Below are positions 34,423-43,755 of a DNA stretch of 63,918 nt, piece after piece (position 1 is the first letter of the stretch; each line of letters begins with the position of its first letter). The notes beneath the pieces are model-generated. The model had not been told where the DNA came from. It saw only the letters and a list, made by a program, of their open reading frames with translations, and ran no database searches. Source of the DNA: Actinobacteria bacterium OK074 (GTDB lineage Bacteria; Actinomycetota; Actinomycetes; Streptomycetales; Streptomycetaceae); assembly GCA_001298575.1 (NCBI GenBank), contig LJCV01000265.1, forward strand, positions 1 to 63,918, given 5' to 3'. A program made the position numbers and the translations under genes.

Positions 34423-36642
34423 TCAATCCGACGACGGCGAAGGCGACCCCGCAGCCACAGCCGTAGCCTCAACTGCCCTCAGCCGAACGACAATCGCGGT
34501 GTTCCCCCGAGGCAACCCCACCGTGAGCCGCCCCTCCCCCGCATCCCACTCCACGCCCGCACCCCCAACAACAGCCGGATGCACCACCGTTGCGTGCACC
34601 CGAGCCCCCCGCAGATGCGGCACGGCAAGTACGCACACGCCCCCGCCCCCGCCACCCACCCCCGCCAACTCCCGTCTCCACACCGCGACATACGTGGACT
34701 CGGACCCCCTCAACCCATGCGCGATCCACTCGTCCTCCCACCCGGGCAGCCCCAACGGCCAGAACGGGTGCGCCCGGCCGATCTCCGGGCGGAGGTCCTT
34801 GTAGGCGGAGATCGCCGAGCGGACGACGTCGAACTGTTCGGCGGTCATGCGGTTGAGGAAGCCGGAGAGGTGGACGCGGCCGAGGAGGGCGCCGGTGAGG
34901 GTGAAGGCGATGGCGTCGAGGCTCTGTTCGGGCTGCGGGTAGGCCCAGACGGCGGCCTGTTCGGGGGTGACAGCGGTGGCGGCCGCGGCGGCGATGGGCG
35001 GGTAGCGCAGGGGGTCCTGCTGGTCGCTGGTGGACTGGAGCTGGGCCACGGCCAGTTGGGCGTAGTCCATGCGCAGGCCGCCCGATCCGCAGTTCTCCAG
35101 GACGAGTTGGGGGTGGCGGTCCAGGAGGGCGGCCATCCAGGCGAGATGGGCGCGGTGGTGCCCGAGCAGCCCGGCGCCCGCGCTCTCCACCACCCCGTCG
35201 GCGACGGCCGTCTCCGTACCCGGCCCGATGTTGACGTTGTAGTCGAGCTTCAGATAGCCGACGCCCCACTCCCCCACCAGCCGGTCCACCACCGCGTCGA
35301 GATGCGCCCGCGCGGCCGGGTGGCGCAGGTCCAGGTGGTGGCGGCCGTGTTCCGTCACGCGGACGCCGCCGCGTTGGAAGAACGCCTCCGGGGGCAGGGA
35401 GTGCGCCAACGGGCTGCGTACGCCTACCACTTCGGGTTCGAGCCAGAGGCCGGGTGTCATGCCGTGTCGTCGAATCGCGTCCAGGACTTCCTGGATGCCG
35501 CCGGGGAAGCGGTTGGGTGCGGCCTCCCAGGCGCCGACGGCGTCCCACCAGCCCTGGGCGTCGTCGTCGTACCAGCCGGCGTCGATGACGAAGACCTCGG
35601 CGCCCGCGGCAGCCGCCGACTCGACCAGGGGCAGGAGCCGTTCGGTGGTGGGGTCACCCATGAGGGTGTTCATGAAGTCGTTGTAGATCACCGGGAGGGT
35701 GCGGTGGTCGGGGTGGGGGCGGCGGATGCCCCGGCGGTAGTCGGTGAGGATCCCGAAGGCCGCGTCCAGGCCGCCGGTCTCCGTGTGGACGAGGACCGCG
35801 GGGACCGTGTGGAAGTCCTGGCCGGGGGCGAGGGTGGGATGCCACTGGTGGTGGGCGTCGTCGGGGCCGAACAGGGCTACGTAGGCGGCGCCTTCGCGCT
35901 CGCCGGTCTCGAACCGCCAGCCCGCGCTGGACTCGATCTGCCAGAGCCAGGCGCGGCCCTCACAGTCGTCGCCGTCGGTGAGTGCCGCTACAGGAAGGTG
36001 CCGGCCGGTGGACCAACTCCCTTGCGAACAGCGCTCGAAGCAGCCCCGGCCCTCGTGCCCGTGGGCGGACCGGTTCAGCGGGACGACCCGGTCGCGGAAC
36101 GCCGCCCGCCGCCAACGGGCCTCGGCCAGCCAGTCGTTGTCCGCCCAGTGCAGGGTCAGGCCGTCGAGACCGCCGTCGGCGTCCAGGATGCCGCCGAGCG
36201 TCAGGGTCGTCACGCTCTCCAACCGGAGTGGTTCCACACCCTCGTTGACCAGCCGCACCCGCGAGCGCAGGTAGCCCGCGCCGACGCCCGTCTCCAGCGC
36301 GCCGACAGCCGTCTCCAGGGTGACCTCGGCGGCCAGTCCGGTCACCGGGTCCGCCAGCCGGATCGTCGTACGCTCCCGGTCGCCGTCCCGCACGGTGTCG
36401 TGGTCGCGGTAGGCCAGCCGGGCGCCGATCGCCGTCTCGACGAAACGCTCCCCCGACCACGTACGCCCGTGCCCCGTGGCGGTGACCTCGACCAGCGGCA
36501 CCAGGCTGGCCCAGTCCCGGCCGGGTGCCCCGAGCCGCACCGCTCCGGTGCCGTCCAGGACGGCGTGCAGCCCGAGCGCCGGATGCGACCAGACACGGGA
36601 CACCTCCTCGGCCGATCCGACTGTCCCGACGGCAGTGGTCAA
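34423..36642 (-). CDS. Alpha-galactosidase, GH36 family
   Basis: About 739 residues, cytoplasmic (no signal peptide). N-terminal beta-sandwich (to about 300), catalytic TIM barrel (about 300-610) with nucleophile Asp in YLKLDYN and acid/base Asp in STSDQQDP, VFVIDAGWYDDD and WLEPEVVG motifs, then a C-terminal beta domain. It hydrolyses terminal alpha-galactosides such as melibiose or raffinose. I favour the TTG at 36642 because GGGGAGGG lies just upstream; an in-frame GTG at 36738 is possible. Stands alone on the minus strand behind the FAD/TPR fusion gene. Confidence 0.93.
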   Translation of the reverse strand: MTTAVGTVGSAEEVSRVWSHPALGLHAVLDGTGAVRLGAPGRDWASLVPLVEVTATGHGRTWSGERFVETAIGARLAYRDHDTVRDGDRERTTIRLADPVTGLAAEVTLETAVGALETGVGAGYLRSRVRLVNEGVEPLRLESVTTLTLGGILDADGGLDGLTLHWADNDWLAEARWRRAAFRDRVVPLNRSAHGHEGRGCFERCSQGSWSTGRHLPVAALTDGDDCEGRAWLWQIESSAGWRFETGEREGAAYVALFGPDDAHHQWHPTLAPGQDFHTVPAVLVHTETGGLDAAFGILTDYRRGIRRPHPDHRTLPVIYNDFMNTLMGDPTTERLLPLVESAAAAGAEVFVIDAGWYDDDAQGWWDAVGAWEAAPNRFPGGIQEVLDAIRRHGMTPGLWLEPEVVGVRSPLAHSLPPEAFFQRGGVRVTEHGRHHLDLRHPAARAHLDAVVDRLVGEWGVGYLKLDYNVNIGPGTETAVADGVVESAGAGLLGHHRAHLAWMAALLDRHPQLVLENCGSGGLRMDYAQLAVAQLQSTSDQQDPLRYPPIAAAAATAVTPEQAAVWAYPQPEQSLDAIAFTLTGALLGRVHLSGFLNRMTAEQFDVVRSAISAYKDLRPEIGRAHPFWPLGLPGWEDEWIAHGLRGSESTYVAVWRRELAGVGGGGGGVCVLAVPHLRGARVHATVVHPAVVGGAGVEWDAGEGRLTVGLPRGNTAIVVRLRAVEATAVAAGSPSPSSD

Positions 36643-36772
36643 CTCACCCTCCCCGGCTCGCGCTTGCTCGACGCCCCCGATGCTCGCGCGTCCGTGACCG
36701 GCCACACAAGCCCCGGCCCCACAAGCCCCGGCAGCCACACCCGCGGGCGCGAACAGGTTCTGTACCGCCAGT

Positions 36773-39634
36773 TCAGCGCCATGCCGCCGGTTCCGCCCGG
36801 TCCAGGCGGTGGGCGATCAGCGCCGTCGCCTCTTCGTGGCGGGACGCCGAGAGCAAGGCGTGGAGGAGGGTCTCCTCGACGATCTCGCGCTGGGCCGAAC
36901 TGCCGCCCACCCGGCGGAGGATGGGCAGGACCCGCCTGATGCCGTGCGCGGCCCCGTCCCAGTTCTCGGCCACGTGGTGGATGAAGGCCGCGCACAGCGG
37001 AGCGATCACCTCGCGCTGGACCGGGTCGGCGTTCAGGGCGTGGTCGCGCAGCCGGGACAGGCCGGGGGCGTCGCGCGCGGCGAGGCGGGCGACGGCGGCG
37101 TGCAGCGCGACGAAGGGGGTCGCGGGGTGTTCCAGGGCGTCCGCGGGGACCGTGGCCATGACCTCGCCGACCGGCAACTCCCCCGGCCAGGCGCCCTTGA
37201 TGCGGGCCCGCCACAGCAGCGAGCAGGAGTCGACCAGGGCCCGCACCCCGCCGACCCGGACCGGGGCGAGCTGGGCCGCCCAACGGGCGCGGACCGCTTC
37301 GGCGTCGCCGAGGGCGAGTTCGTGCAGGGCCGCGTGCCAGGAGAAGTGGGCCCGGTGGGTGGCCCCGCGGCCCTGCCCGCGCAGCCAGTCGTCGAGCACG
37401 TCACGGCCCTCCCGGTGCCGTCCGGTCTCGTAGTGGACGTGGGCCAGCGCGTGCATGGCGTGACCGGACGCGGGCTCGAACTCCAGCGCCCGTAACGCGA
37501 GTTCGCCGGCCTCGTCGTAGCGGTCCTGGTCCTGGCGGACGAAGGCGAGCAGTGAGGTGTGGAACCAGCCGCCCGCCTGGGCGGCGGCGGTGCGCTCGAC
37601 GACGCCGAGGGCCGCGCTGCCGTCAATGTCGTGCAGCCCGGAGAAGGCGATGGTGGGGACGGCGACGGCGAGCGCGAGCACGTCTTGGGGGTGGTCGGCG
37701 AGGTGGCGCAGGAGCGCCCGGTCGCCCTGCCCCGCGGTGCCCTGGATCCGCTGGGCGACCATGTCCACGAAGGACCGCTCGTGGTCGCTGCCCCGCTCGC
37801 GCACCGCCCGCCGCGCGTCGGCCAGCGCGCGCGGTACGTCGACGGCGCCGCCGAACTCGTGCCCGGCCAGGGCGAGTACGGCGTGCCCGAGGCCGAAGCC
37901 GGGGTCGAGCGCGACGGCCCGGCGCAGCGATTCCTGGGCCCCGGCGCGCACCTTCAGCAGCCGGTCGACGCCGGTGCGGTAGGCGGTGGCGGCCTCGGCG
38001 CGGGTGCTGAGCGGGAAGCCGGAGAGGTCGGCGGGCAGCCGCCGCGCGCGGGGCGTCGGGCGCGGCCCGGCCCCCAGGTGCGCCAGCACCGACTCGACGA
38101 CGGCCACGGCCTGACCGCGGATCTCCGGCATGGCCGTGGTCTCCCACAACTCACCGCGCCGGGGAGCGCCAAGGGTCCACAACGGGGCCCGCGGCAACCG
38201 GACTTGGCCACTGCCAGTTCCACTCGCCGAACCGTCCTCCACCCCGGCCAACCGCCCACCATCCGTCGCCACCCCCAGCCCCAACGGCCCCGCCACCGCC
38301 ACCCCGCCCTCGAACAGCGACCGCCACAACGGATCCCCCGCACCCCCGTAACTCCCCTGCGGCCCGGTGCAGTTGACCACCCACCCCACCACCAGCTCCC
38401 GCTCCCGCCCGCCGCCGGACGGCGTGACCCGCACCGCCAGCGTCCCGTCCCCGCGATCGGCCGCCCCGGTCACCCGCCCCGCGTGCACCCGCAACCGCCG
38501 TGCGCACCGCAGCCGTCGTACCGTCTCCGCCGTGGTGGGCGGCATCCGGTGGCGGTGGACGTTCCACAGGGAGCCGTCGCGTTCGAGGAACTCGGCGCGT
38601 TCGGCGGGGGTGAGCGCGACCCACAACTCGGCGGTGACGGGGCGCAGTCCGTCCAGGCCGGGGCGCCAGTCCCCGTGGACGCGCAGCGCCCGGCCGATGT
38701 GCCGGAGCACGGCGGCGCGCACCTCCGCCAGGGAGCGGCCCGGCAGCAATTCAACGGGCAGGGCGGGCACGGGAGTTACCGCGTGCGGCTGCGGCAGTCG
38801 GCCGCCGGGCGAGACGAGGTGGACAGTGCGGCCGTCGCGGTCGGCGGACAGCGCGACGTCCACGGCGGTCAGTCCGCTGCCCACCAGCAGGACGTCCGCG
38901 CGGCTGCCCTCGGCGAGCAGCGGGTCCAGCGCGCCGGGGGCCCAGGGGTCGGCCACCAGCCGTGCGTGGCCCGCGAGTTGGGGCGGTACCCAGGCGGTGG
39001 CGGGCGGCAGGGTGCCGGTCGCGAGGACCACGGCGTCGGCGCGCAGCCGGGTGCCGTCCGCCAGGTCCAGCGTGACGGCGCGGCCCGTGTGCCCGAGGCC
39101 GGTGGCGCGGGTGCGCAGCCGTCGGACGAGGACGACGCCCCGGGCGCGGACGATGGCGCCGCCCAGGGTGTCGCCGAGGTAGGCGCCGAAGCGGTGGCGG
39201 GGCACGAAGTCCCCGGCGCCGACGGCCGGTTCGCCGTGCCGGCACAGCCAGCGGACGAAGTGGCCGGGGTCGTCGGGGTAACAACTCATGTTCCCGGCGG
39301 GCACGTTGAGCCGGTGGCGAGGGTCCCGGGTGGCGTAGGCGACGCCCCGGCCCGCCTCCGGCGCGGGGTCGACCAGGACCAGCCGCAGCGGGGTACGGCG
39401 GCGCAGGGCCGTCTCGCAGAGCTGGATCGCGACGGCGGTGCCGGCCGCGCCGGCGCCAACAACGGCCACGGTCGGCGGTATTGCGGTGGCCGGCGGGATT
39501 GTCGTGGCCGACTGGATGGTGGCGGAATTTTCCATCACGGGATTGCCCTGCGAATATGACGTCATGCCGTCGCGGGCCGATGACCCGACGTCATCGCGGA
39601 CCGAAATCTCGTACAAAGGCCGGTGGTCGGACAT
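36773..39634 (-). CDS. Fusion of FAD/NAD(P)-binding domain with TTC38-like TPR domain
   Basis: 953 residues. The first half (about 35-510) is an FAD-NAD(P)-binding protein of the type with VAVVGAGAAGTAVA at the N-terminus, GRGVAYATRDPRHRLNVPAGNM, a second dinucleotide motif DVLLVGSGLTAVDVAL near 255, and NCTGPQGSY. After about residue 540 it changes to a helical repeat domain with GHAVLALAGHEFG, LLAFVRQDQDRYDEA and GHAMHALAHVHYETGRHREG, the pattern of the TTC38 tetratricopeptide family. I chose the ATG at 39634, which has a perfect AGGAGG 7 nt upstream. I know of no described protein with this fusion. Function unknown; perhaps an oxidoreductase with a built-in scaffold. Confidence 0.82.
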   Translation of the reverse strand: MSDHRPLYEISVRDDVGSSARDGMTSYSQGNPVMENSATIQSATTIPPATAIPPTVAVVGAGAAGTAVAIQLCETALRRRTPLRLVLVDPAPEAGRGVAYATRDPRHRLNVPAGNMSCYPDDPGHFVRWLCRHGEPAVGAGDFVPRHRFGAYLGDTLGGAIVRARGVVLVRRLRTRATGLGHTGRAVTLDLADGTRLRADAVVLATGTLPPATAWVPPQLAGHARLVADPWAPGALDPLLAEGSRADVLLVGSGLTAVDVALSADRDGRTVHLVSPGGRLPQPHAVTPVPALPVELLPGRSLAEVRAAVLRHIGRALRVHGDWRPGLDGLRPVTAELWVALTPAERAEFLERDGSLWNVHRHRMPPTTAETVRRLRCARRLRVHAGRVTGAADRGDGTLAVRVTPSGGGRERELVVGWVVNCTGPQGSYGGAGDPLWRSLFEGGVAVAGPLGLGVATDGGRLAGVEDGSASGTGSGQVRLPRAPLWTLGAPRRGELWETTAMPEIRGQAVAVVESVLAHLGAGPRPTPRARRLPADLSGFPLSTRAEAATAYRTGVDRLLKVRAGAQESLRRAVALDPGFGLGHAVLALAGHEFGGAVDVPRALADARRAVRERGSDHERSFVDMVAQRIQGTAGQGDRALLRHLADHPQDVLALAVAVPTIAFSGLHDIDGSAALGVVERTAAAQAGGWFHTSLLAFVRQDQDRYDEAGELALRALEFEPASGHAMHALAHVHYETGRHREGRDVLDDWLRGQGRGATHRAHFSWHAALHELALGDAEAVRARWAAQLAPVRVGGVRALVDSCSLLWRARIKGAWPGELPVGEVMATVPADALEHPATPFVALHAAVARLAARDAPGLSRLRDHALNADPVQREVIAPLCAAFIHHVAENWDGAAHGIRRVLPILRRVGGSSAQREIVEETLLHALLSASRHEEATALIAHRLDRAEPAAWR

Positions 39635-39917
39635 CAAGCGCCTCCTGAACAACCGGACACGCCGGACATGTTCCGGTGGTCCGGGACTGTTGGGGGTGGA
39701 GTGAAAGGAATGCCGAGGCCCGGTAATAAGAAGAGGAGACCGGGCCGGGGCGGAAGAGGGCACCACAAGGAGAGTTCGCGCACGGAACCGATGGTGAACG
39801 GCCTCCGGTCGGCGAAATGGGCCCGGTCTGCCGGATACTACACCAATGCAATGCACTTTCCGGAGAAGCCGGTTGAGCCCCTGGTTCCGCCGCTCGCCGC
39901 CGCCGTAGAGTGGCGGG

Positions 39918-40385
39918 ATGCGCATCACGGCCAAGGCGGACTACGCGGTGCGGGCGATGGCCGAGCTGGCCGCGGCCGGTGACGCCTGCCTGACCGCCGA
40001 GTACGTCGCCGGCCGCCAGGACATCTCCGTGCGCTTCCTGTTCGGCGTCCTGCGGGAGCTGCGGCTGGCCGGTCTGGTGCGGAGCGTGCGCGGCCCGGAG
40101 GGCGGCTACCGGCTGGCCAGGCCGGCCGCTTCCATCACCCTCGCCGACGTCATCCGGGCGGTGGACGGTTCCCTCGCCAACGTCCGTGACCTGCGTCTGA
40201 GCACGCTCAGCCACCCCGGGCCCGCCGCCCAACTGCCGGACGTGTGGCGGGCCGTGCGGGCGAGCCTGCGCCGGGTGCTGGAGGCGACGACCCTCGCCGA
40301 CCTCGCCGCCGACGACCTCCCCGAGCAGGTCCTGGAGCTGGCCCGCGAGTACCTGGACAGCCCCCGCGACGGCCACGGCCGGTAA
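39918..40385 (+). CDS. Rrf2 family transcriptional regulator
   Basis: 155 residues. Winged helix typical of Rrf2 (MRITAKADYAVRAMAELA, then ISVRFLFGVLRELRLAGLVRSVRGPEGGYRLA, and DVIRAVDGSLANVR). The three cysteines that hold an iron-sulfur cluster in IscR/NsrR are absent (only one Cys, near the N-terminus), so it is a cluster-free sensor like YwnA or CymR. It is divergent from the FAD/TPR gene across 283 bp and could control it or the operon to the right. Confidence 0.9.
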   Translation: MRITAKADYAVRAMAELAAAGDACLTAEYVAGRQDISVRFLFGVLRELRLAGLVRSVRGPEGGYRLARPAASITLADVIRAVDGSLANVRDLRLSTLSHPGPAAQLPDVWRAVRASLRRVLEATTLADLAADDLPEQVLELAREYLDSPRDGHGR

Positions 40386-40780
40386 CCGGTACGGGGGTTG
40401 GGCGGCCCTGCCATCCCCGCCGCGGGCAACGCCCCGGCAAAGCACATCCCACGGTGTCCCCAGCATTCCTCGGACACCGCCCCGAAAACGCCGCAGAGTT
40501 GCCGGTCATCTTCCTCGAAAAGGCGGCACGCAGAGTCGTACCTTTGCCATGGCAACTACATACGTGTCCTGTGAAAGCGACAAAGCAACCGACCGGGAGG
40601 ATCTCCCCACAGCCCGATACACCCCGGCCCGCCTGGAGTTCTCTCCGGCCGAGTCGTCCGTCAAGTCCCCAGAATCAGGTACATGAGCAGCCACCTGTCG
40701 AGGCGAACCAGCCCGGTAATTGGTTCGACATCTCGCACCGCCGACGGAAGGGAATCCACAATGACCCACGGTGAGGTCCG
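40386..40780. other. 395-bp leader region of the glycolipid-type operon
   Basis: No gene seen. It holds a perfect 12-bp palindrome TTGCCATGGCAA at 40544-40555, which may be an operator, and an AT-richer stretch around it where the operon promoter is likely. The last bases before the FAAL gene contain its ribosome site (GGTGAGG). Confidence 0.5.
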
Positions 40781-42388
40781 ATGAAGCTCGCCGATCTCAT
40801 CGCGCCAGGCTCCGGCCGGACCCTCCTCCACTTTCCCGGTGAATCCGTATCGGTCGAATACGGCGAACTGTGGACAAGCGGAGAGGCCGCCATGGGCCGG
40901 CTGCGAGCGGCCGGGGACGGCCGTCCGGCCGTCATCGCGCTGTCCAACTCCCGTGCCTGCGCCACCGTCCTGACCGGTGCGATCGCGGCCGGGCAGCCGC
41001 TCATCTCCGTCCCGATGCCGCCCCGTTGGGCCGACCAGGAGTGGTACGGCGCCTTCGTCCGGCGCATCTGCGCCGAGTCGGGCGCCGACACCATGCTGCT
41101 GGAGGCGTCACTGGCGGCCTCGCTGCCGCCGATCGCCGGGGTGACCCTGCTGCCGTTCGAGGACGCCCTGGCGCTGTCCGGCCACGGCAGCGGCGACCCG
41201 GACGCGTTCACGCTGACCCAGTTCACCTCCGGCTCCACCGCCGAGCCCAAGGGGATCCTGCTGTCCGAGGACCGGATCGCGGCCAACATCGGCGCCCTGG
41301 CGCAGTGGACGCAGCTGCGCCCGGGCGACGGCTTCTGCAGCTGGCTGCCGCTCTCGCACGACATGGGCCTGGTCGTCGGGTTCCTGTTACCCCTGGCCGG
41401 GGCCGGGGACGCCTGGGCACGCGGCCTGGACCTGGTCCTGCTGACGCCGTCGGCGTTCATGCGCAACCCCGCCAACTGGCTTGCCGCCTGCGCCGAGTTC
41501 GGCTCCACGGTCACCATGGCGCCCAACTTCGGCTACGAGATGGCCGCGCGCCGCCCCGGCCGGGTGGAGGGCTTGGAACGGCTGCGGGTGTCGATCTGCG
41601 GGGCCGAGCCCATCCGGCCCCGTACCCTCGAACGCTTCTGCCAGGTGATGGGCGAACGCGGCTTCGACCCACTGGCGTTGTGCCCGGCGTACGGCATGGC
41701 GGAGGTCGTCGTCGGCGCCACCGGCACCCCGCCGGACACCCCCTGGCACGCGGCCCCGCTGGGGGCGCTCGCCGACGACGAGCGCCTGGACCTCGGCGCC
41801 GCCCGCGAGCACGAGGTCGTCTCCAGCGGGGTGCCGATGGCCGGGTACGAGGTACGCGTCGACGGCAGCGCCGGGGGCGACGGAACCGCCGGGGACGGCA
41901 TCGGCGAGATCCTGGTGCGCGGCCCCTCCGTGGGAACGCTCACCGACGGCACCTCGCTGGCGGACGCCGACGGCTGGTTCCACACCCGTGACCTGGGCTT
42001 CCTGCGCGACGGGGAACTCCATGTGCTGGGCCGCACCGACGACGTCTTCCAGATAGCCGGCCGGAACATCTTCGCCATCGACATCGAGGCGTACGCCGCC
42101 GAGGTCGACGGCGTGCGCGACGGCCGGGTGCTGGCGGTGCCCGAGGACGACGCGCTGACGGTGGTCGCCGAGTGCGAGCCCGCCTACTGCGACCAGGACA
42201 GCGTCAGCCGGCTCGCGCAGGAGCTGCGGGAGCGGATCGTCTCGCGGCTCGGGGTGGCGCCGCGGCGGGTGCTCCTGACCCGGCGGGGCGCGCTGCCCGT
42301 GACGACCAGCGGCAAGCTGCGGCGCAAGCCGCTGGTGGCGGCGCTGGGCGAGTCCCGGGTGAAGATTCTCGCGGGTTCCCTCTCATGA
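40781..42388 (+). CDS. Fatty acyl-AMP ligase (FAAL/acyl-ACP synthetase-like)
   Basis: 535 residues of the ANL adenylating superfamily. Phosphate loop FTSGSTAEPKGILLS near 148, SWLPLSHDMGL (typical of FAALs that load ACPs) near 188, GAEPIRP, YGMAEV, and the DDVFQIAGRNIFAIDIEA hinge region, with the conserved Lys in SGKLRRK near 514. It should activate a fatty acid as AMP ester and pass it to the ACP encoded downstream. The last twelve codons are repeated twice after its stop (see the 45-bp repeat). Stop overlaps the start of a 36-codon ORF (ATGA). Confidence 0.92.
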   Translation: MKLADLIAPGSGRTLLHFPGESVSVEYGELWTSGEAAMGRLRAAGDGRPAVIALSNSRACATVLTGAIAAGQPLISVPMPPRWADQEWYGAFVRRICAESGADTMLLEASLAASLPPIAGVTLLPFEDALALSGHGSGDPDAFTLTQFTSGSTAEPKGILLSEDRIAANIGALAQWTQLRPGDGFCSWLPLSHDMGLVVGFLLPLAGAGDAWARGLDLVLLTPSAFMRNPANWLAACAEFGSTVTMAPNFGYEMAARRPGRVEGLERLRVSICGAEPIRPRTLERFCQVMGERGFDPLALCPAYGMAEVVVGATGTPPDTPWHAAPLGALADDERLDLGAAREHEVVSSGVPMAGYEVRVDGSAGGDGTAGDGIGEILVRGPSVGTLTDGTSLADADGWFHTRDLGFLRDGELHVLGRTDDVFQIAGRNIFAIDIEAYAAEVDGVRDGRVLAVPEDDALTVVAECEPAYCDQDSVSRLAQELRERIVSRLGVAPRRVLLTRRGALPVTTSGKLRRKPLVAALGESRVKILAGSLS

Positions 42389-42478
42389 CTGGACGAGTCC
42401 CGGGTGAAGATCCGCGCGGGTTCCCTCTCATGACTGGGCGAGTCCCGGGTGAAGATTCTCGCGGGTTCCCTCTCATGA
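42344..42478 (+). repeat. 45-bp tandem repeat, three copies, across a gene junction
   Basis: Copies begin at 42344, 42389 and 42434, nearly identical (differences at GGGCG/GGACG and ATTCTC/ATCCGC). Copy 1 is the 3' end of the FAAL gene with its stop; copies 2 and 3 lie outside it. Each ends in CTCATGA or CTCATGAGG, so the start/stop overlap itself was copied. Confidence 0.95.
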
Positions 42479-42495
42479 GGGCGGTGCCGGCATGA
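42385..42495 (+). CDS. 36-residue ORF bridging two genes by ATGA overlaps
   Basis: The ATG overlaps the FAAL stop (ATGA) and its own TGA overlaps the start of the acyltransferase (ATGA), so ribosomes could pass from one gene to the next through it. The peptide is two copies of a 15-residue unit (TGRVPGEDPRGFPLM and a near copy with DSR) plus RAVPA. It arises from the 45-bp duplication read in another frame than FAAL. Whether the peptide has a function or simply keeps translational coupling is unknown. Confidence 0.5.
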   Translation: MTGRVPGEDPRGFPLMTGRVPGEDSRGFPLMRAVPA

Positions 42496-43397
42496 GAGGC
42501 ACTTCCCTCGCCGCCGCCGCCCGCCGGCTGATCGCGCTCGGCCCGGACGCCTTCGCCGGCCCCCGCACCGACGCGTTCGTCGCCGAGGTCGGCGGCCGGC
42601 ACCCGGGCCGCGCGCTCTTCAAACGGGTCAGCGCGGAGGCCATCGCCCGGACCGGACTGCCCGGCGTGTGTCCGTCGAAGACCGCCGAGCAGGTGTACGA
42701 GAATTTCATCTGGACCCAGTTCGTGTGCAAGACGCTCATGGCCGCCGCCCCGGACGTCTCGGTGGAATTCGCGCGCACCCGCTTCGGAATCGCCGCGGCG
42801 GAACGGGCGCTCGCCGACGGCGTACCCGCGATTCTGTCCGCGTTCCACTACACCGGTTATCCGCTGGTCGCCCTGGGGTTGGCGAAATCGTCGATCGCCC
42901 CTCTTCTGTCAAAAGCTCGCGAGGATATTCTCGACCGCAGTATCGACGACCCCCGGGACGCCGTGCGGATGTCCAGCCGCTCCGCCGCGGTCCGGCTCAC
43001 CCAGGAGTTGCGGGGTGGCCGTTCGGTGTGGGTGATGGTGGACGTCGTACTGCCGTCGGTGCGGGTGATGGCCACCCGGTTCCTCGGGCACAGTCTGCTG
43101 GTCGGGGCGGGTATGGGCAAGATCGCGCAGCTCGCCGGGCGGCCCTGTGTGCCGCTGTGCTGGGGCCCGGCCGACCAGGGGCTGAGCGTGTGCGTGGAGT
43201 CCGCGATCGATCCGGCCGGACGGTCCGAGGAGGCGTTCCTCCAGGATTTCGTGAACACCCAGGCGCCTTTTGTGGCCCGGCAGCCGGAGCACTGGCTCGA
43301 ATGGTATGCGCTGCTGCCCGACGCACCGAAACTCCGGGCGGCCATGAAAAAGGGAAACGACGAACTGTGGGAACAGCTCACCCCGGCCCTGGACTGA
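42492..43397 (+). CDS. LpxL/PlsC-like acyltransferase family protein
   Basis: 301 residues. The central part resembles LpxL (HtrB) lipid acyltransferases: AILSAFHYTGYP around His119, then VWVMVDVVLP, and FLGHSLLVGAGMGKIAQLAGRPCVPLCW. The usual HX4(D/E) dyad is HYTGYP, so the acidic partner is missing at the standard position. No membrane anchor is obvious. With FAAL and ACP beside it, the likely role is moving the acyl chain from ACP to an acceptor, such as an amino sugar. It is coupled upstream by ATGA to the 36-residue ORF. Confidence 0.75.
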   Translation: MRGTSLAAAARRLIALGPDAFAGPRTDAFVAEVGGRHPGRALFKRVSAEAIARTGLPGVCPSKTAEQVYENFIWTQFVCKTLMAAAPDVSVEFARTRFGIAAAERALADGVPAILSAFHYTGYPLVALGLAKSSIAPLLSKAREDILDRSIDDPRDAVRMSSRSAAVRLTQELRGGRSVWVMVDVVLPSVRVMATRFLGHSLLVGAGMGKIAQLAGRPCVPLCWGPADQGLSVCVESAIDPAGRSEEAFLQDFVNTQAPFVARQPEHWLEWYALLPDAPKLRAAMKKGNDELWEQLTPALD

Positions 43398-43440
43398 CCG
43401 AATCCGACGGCCCGCCAATAACGACAGAAAGGGAGTATTC

Positions 43441-43755
43441 GTGGAAACGGGAGCGAGCCCGTCACCGTACAACGCGGCGCTGGACGGAATACGTACCGGA
43501 ATCAGCAGGATGAAACGGGTCTCCGGCGCGGCCGGGGCGATGACCGACGACACTCCGCTGTGGCGCACCGAGGGGCCGGAGCGGCCCGGGCTGTCGCTGG
43601 ACTCGCTGGACTTCCTGGAGCTCATCGTGTTCCTGGAGGAGGAGTACGGCTGGTCCGTCCCGGAGTCGAGGATGGACCTCGGCGAGTGCCGGACCGTCGG
43701 GGACCTGGCGAAGATGGTGGCCGAGTCCGTGGCCGACGTGGGCGGGCCGTCATGA
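43441..43755 (+). CDS. Acyl carrier protein
   Basis: 104 residues. The phosphopantetheine site is Ser55 in LSLDSLDFLELIVFLEEEYG, the ACP consensus. An N-terminal extension of about 30 basic residues precedes the four-helix core. GTG start with AAGGGAG 6 nt upstream. Its stop overlaps the ABC ATPase start by 4 nt. It would receive the chain from the FAAL and present it to the acyltransferase. Confidence 0.9.
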   Translation: METGASPSPYNAALDGIRTGISRMKRVSGAAGAMTDDTPLWRTEGPERPGLSLDSLDFLELIVFLEEEYGWSVPESRMDLGECRTVGDLAKMVAESVADVGGPS

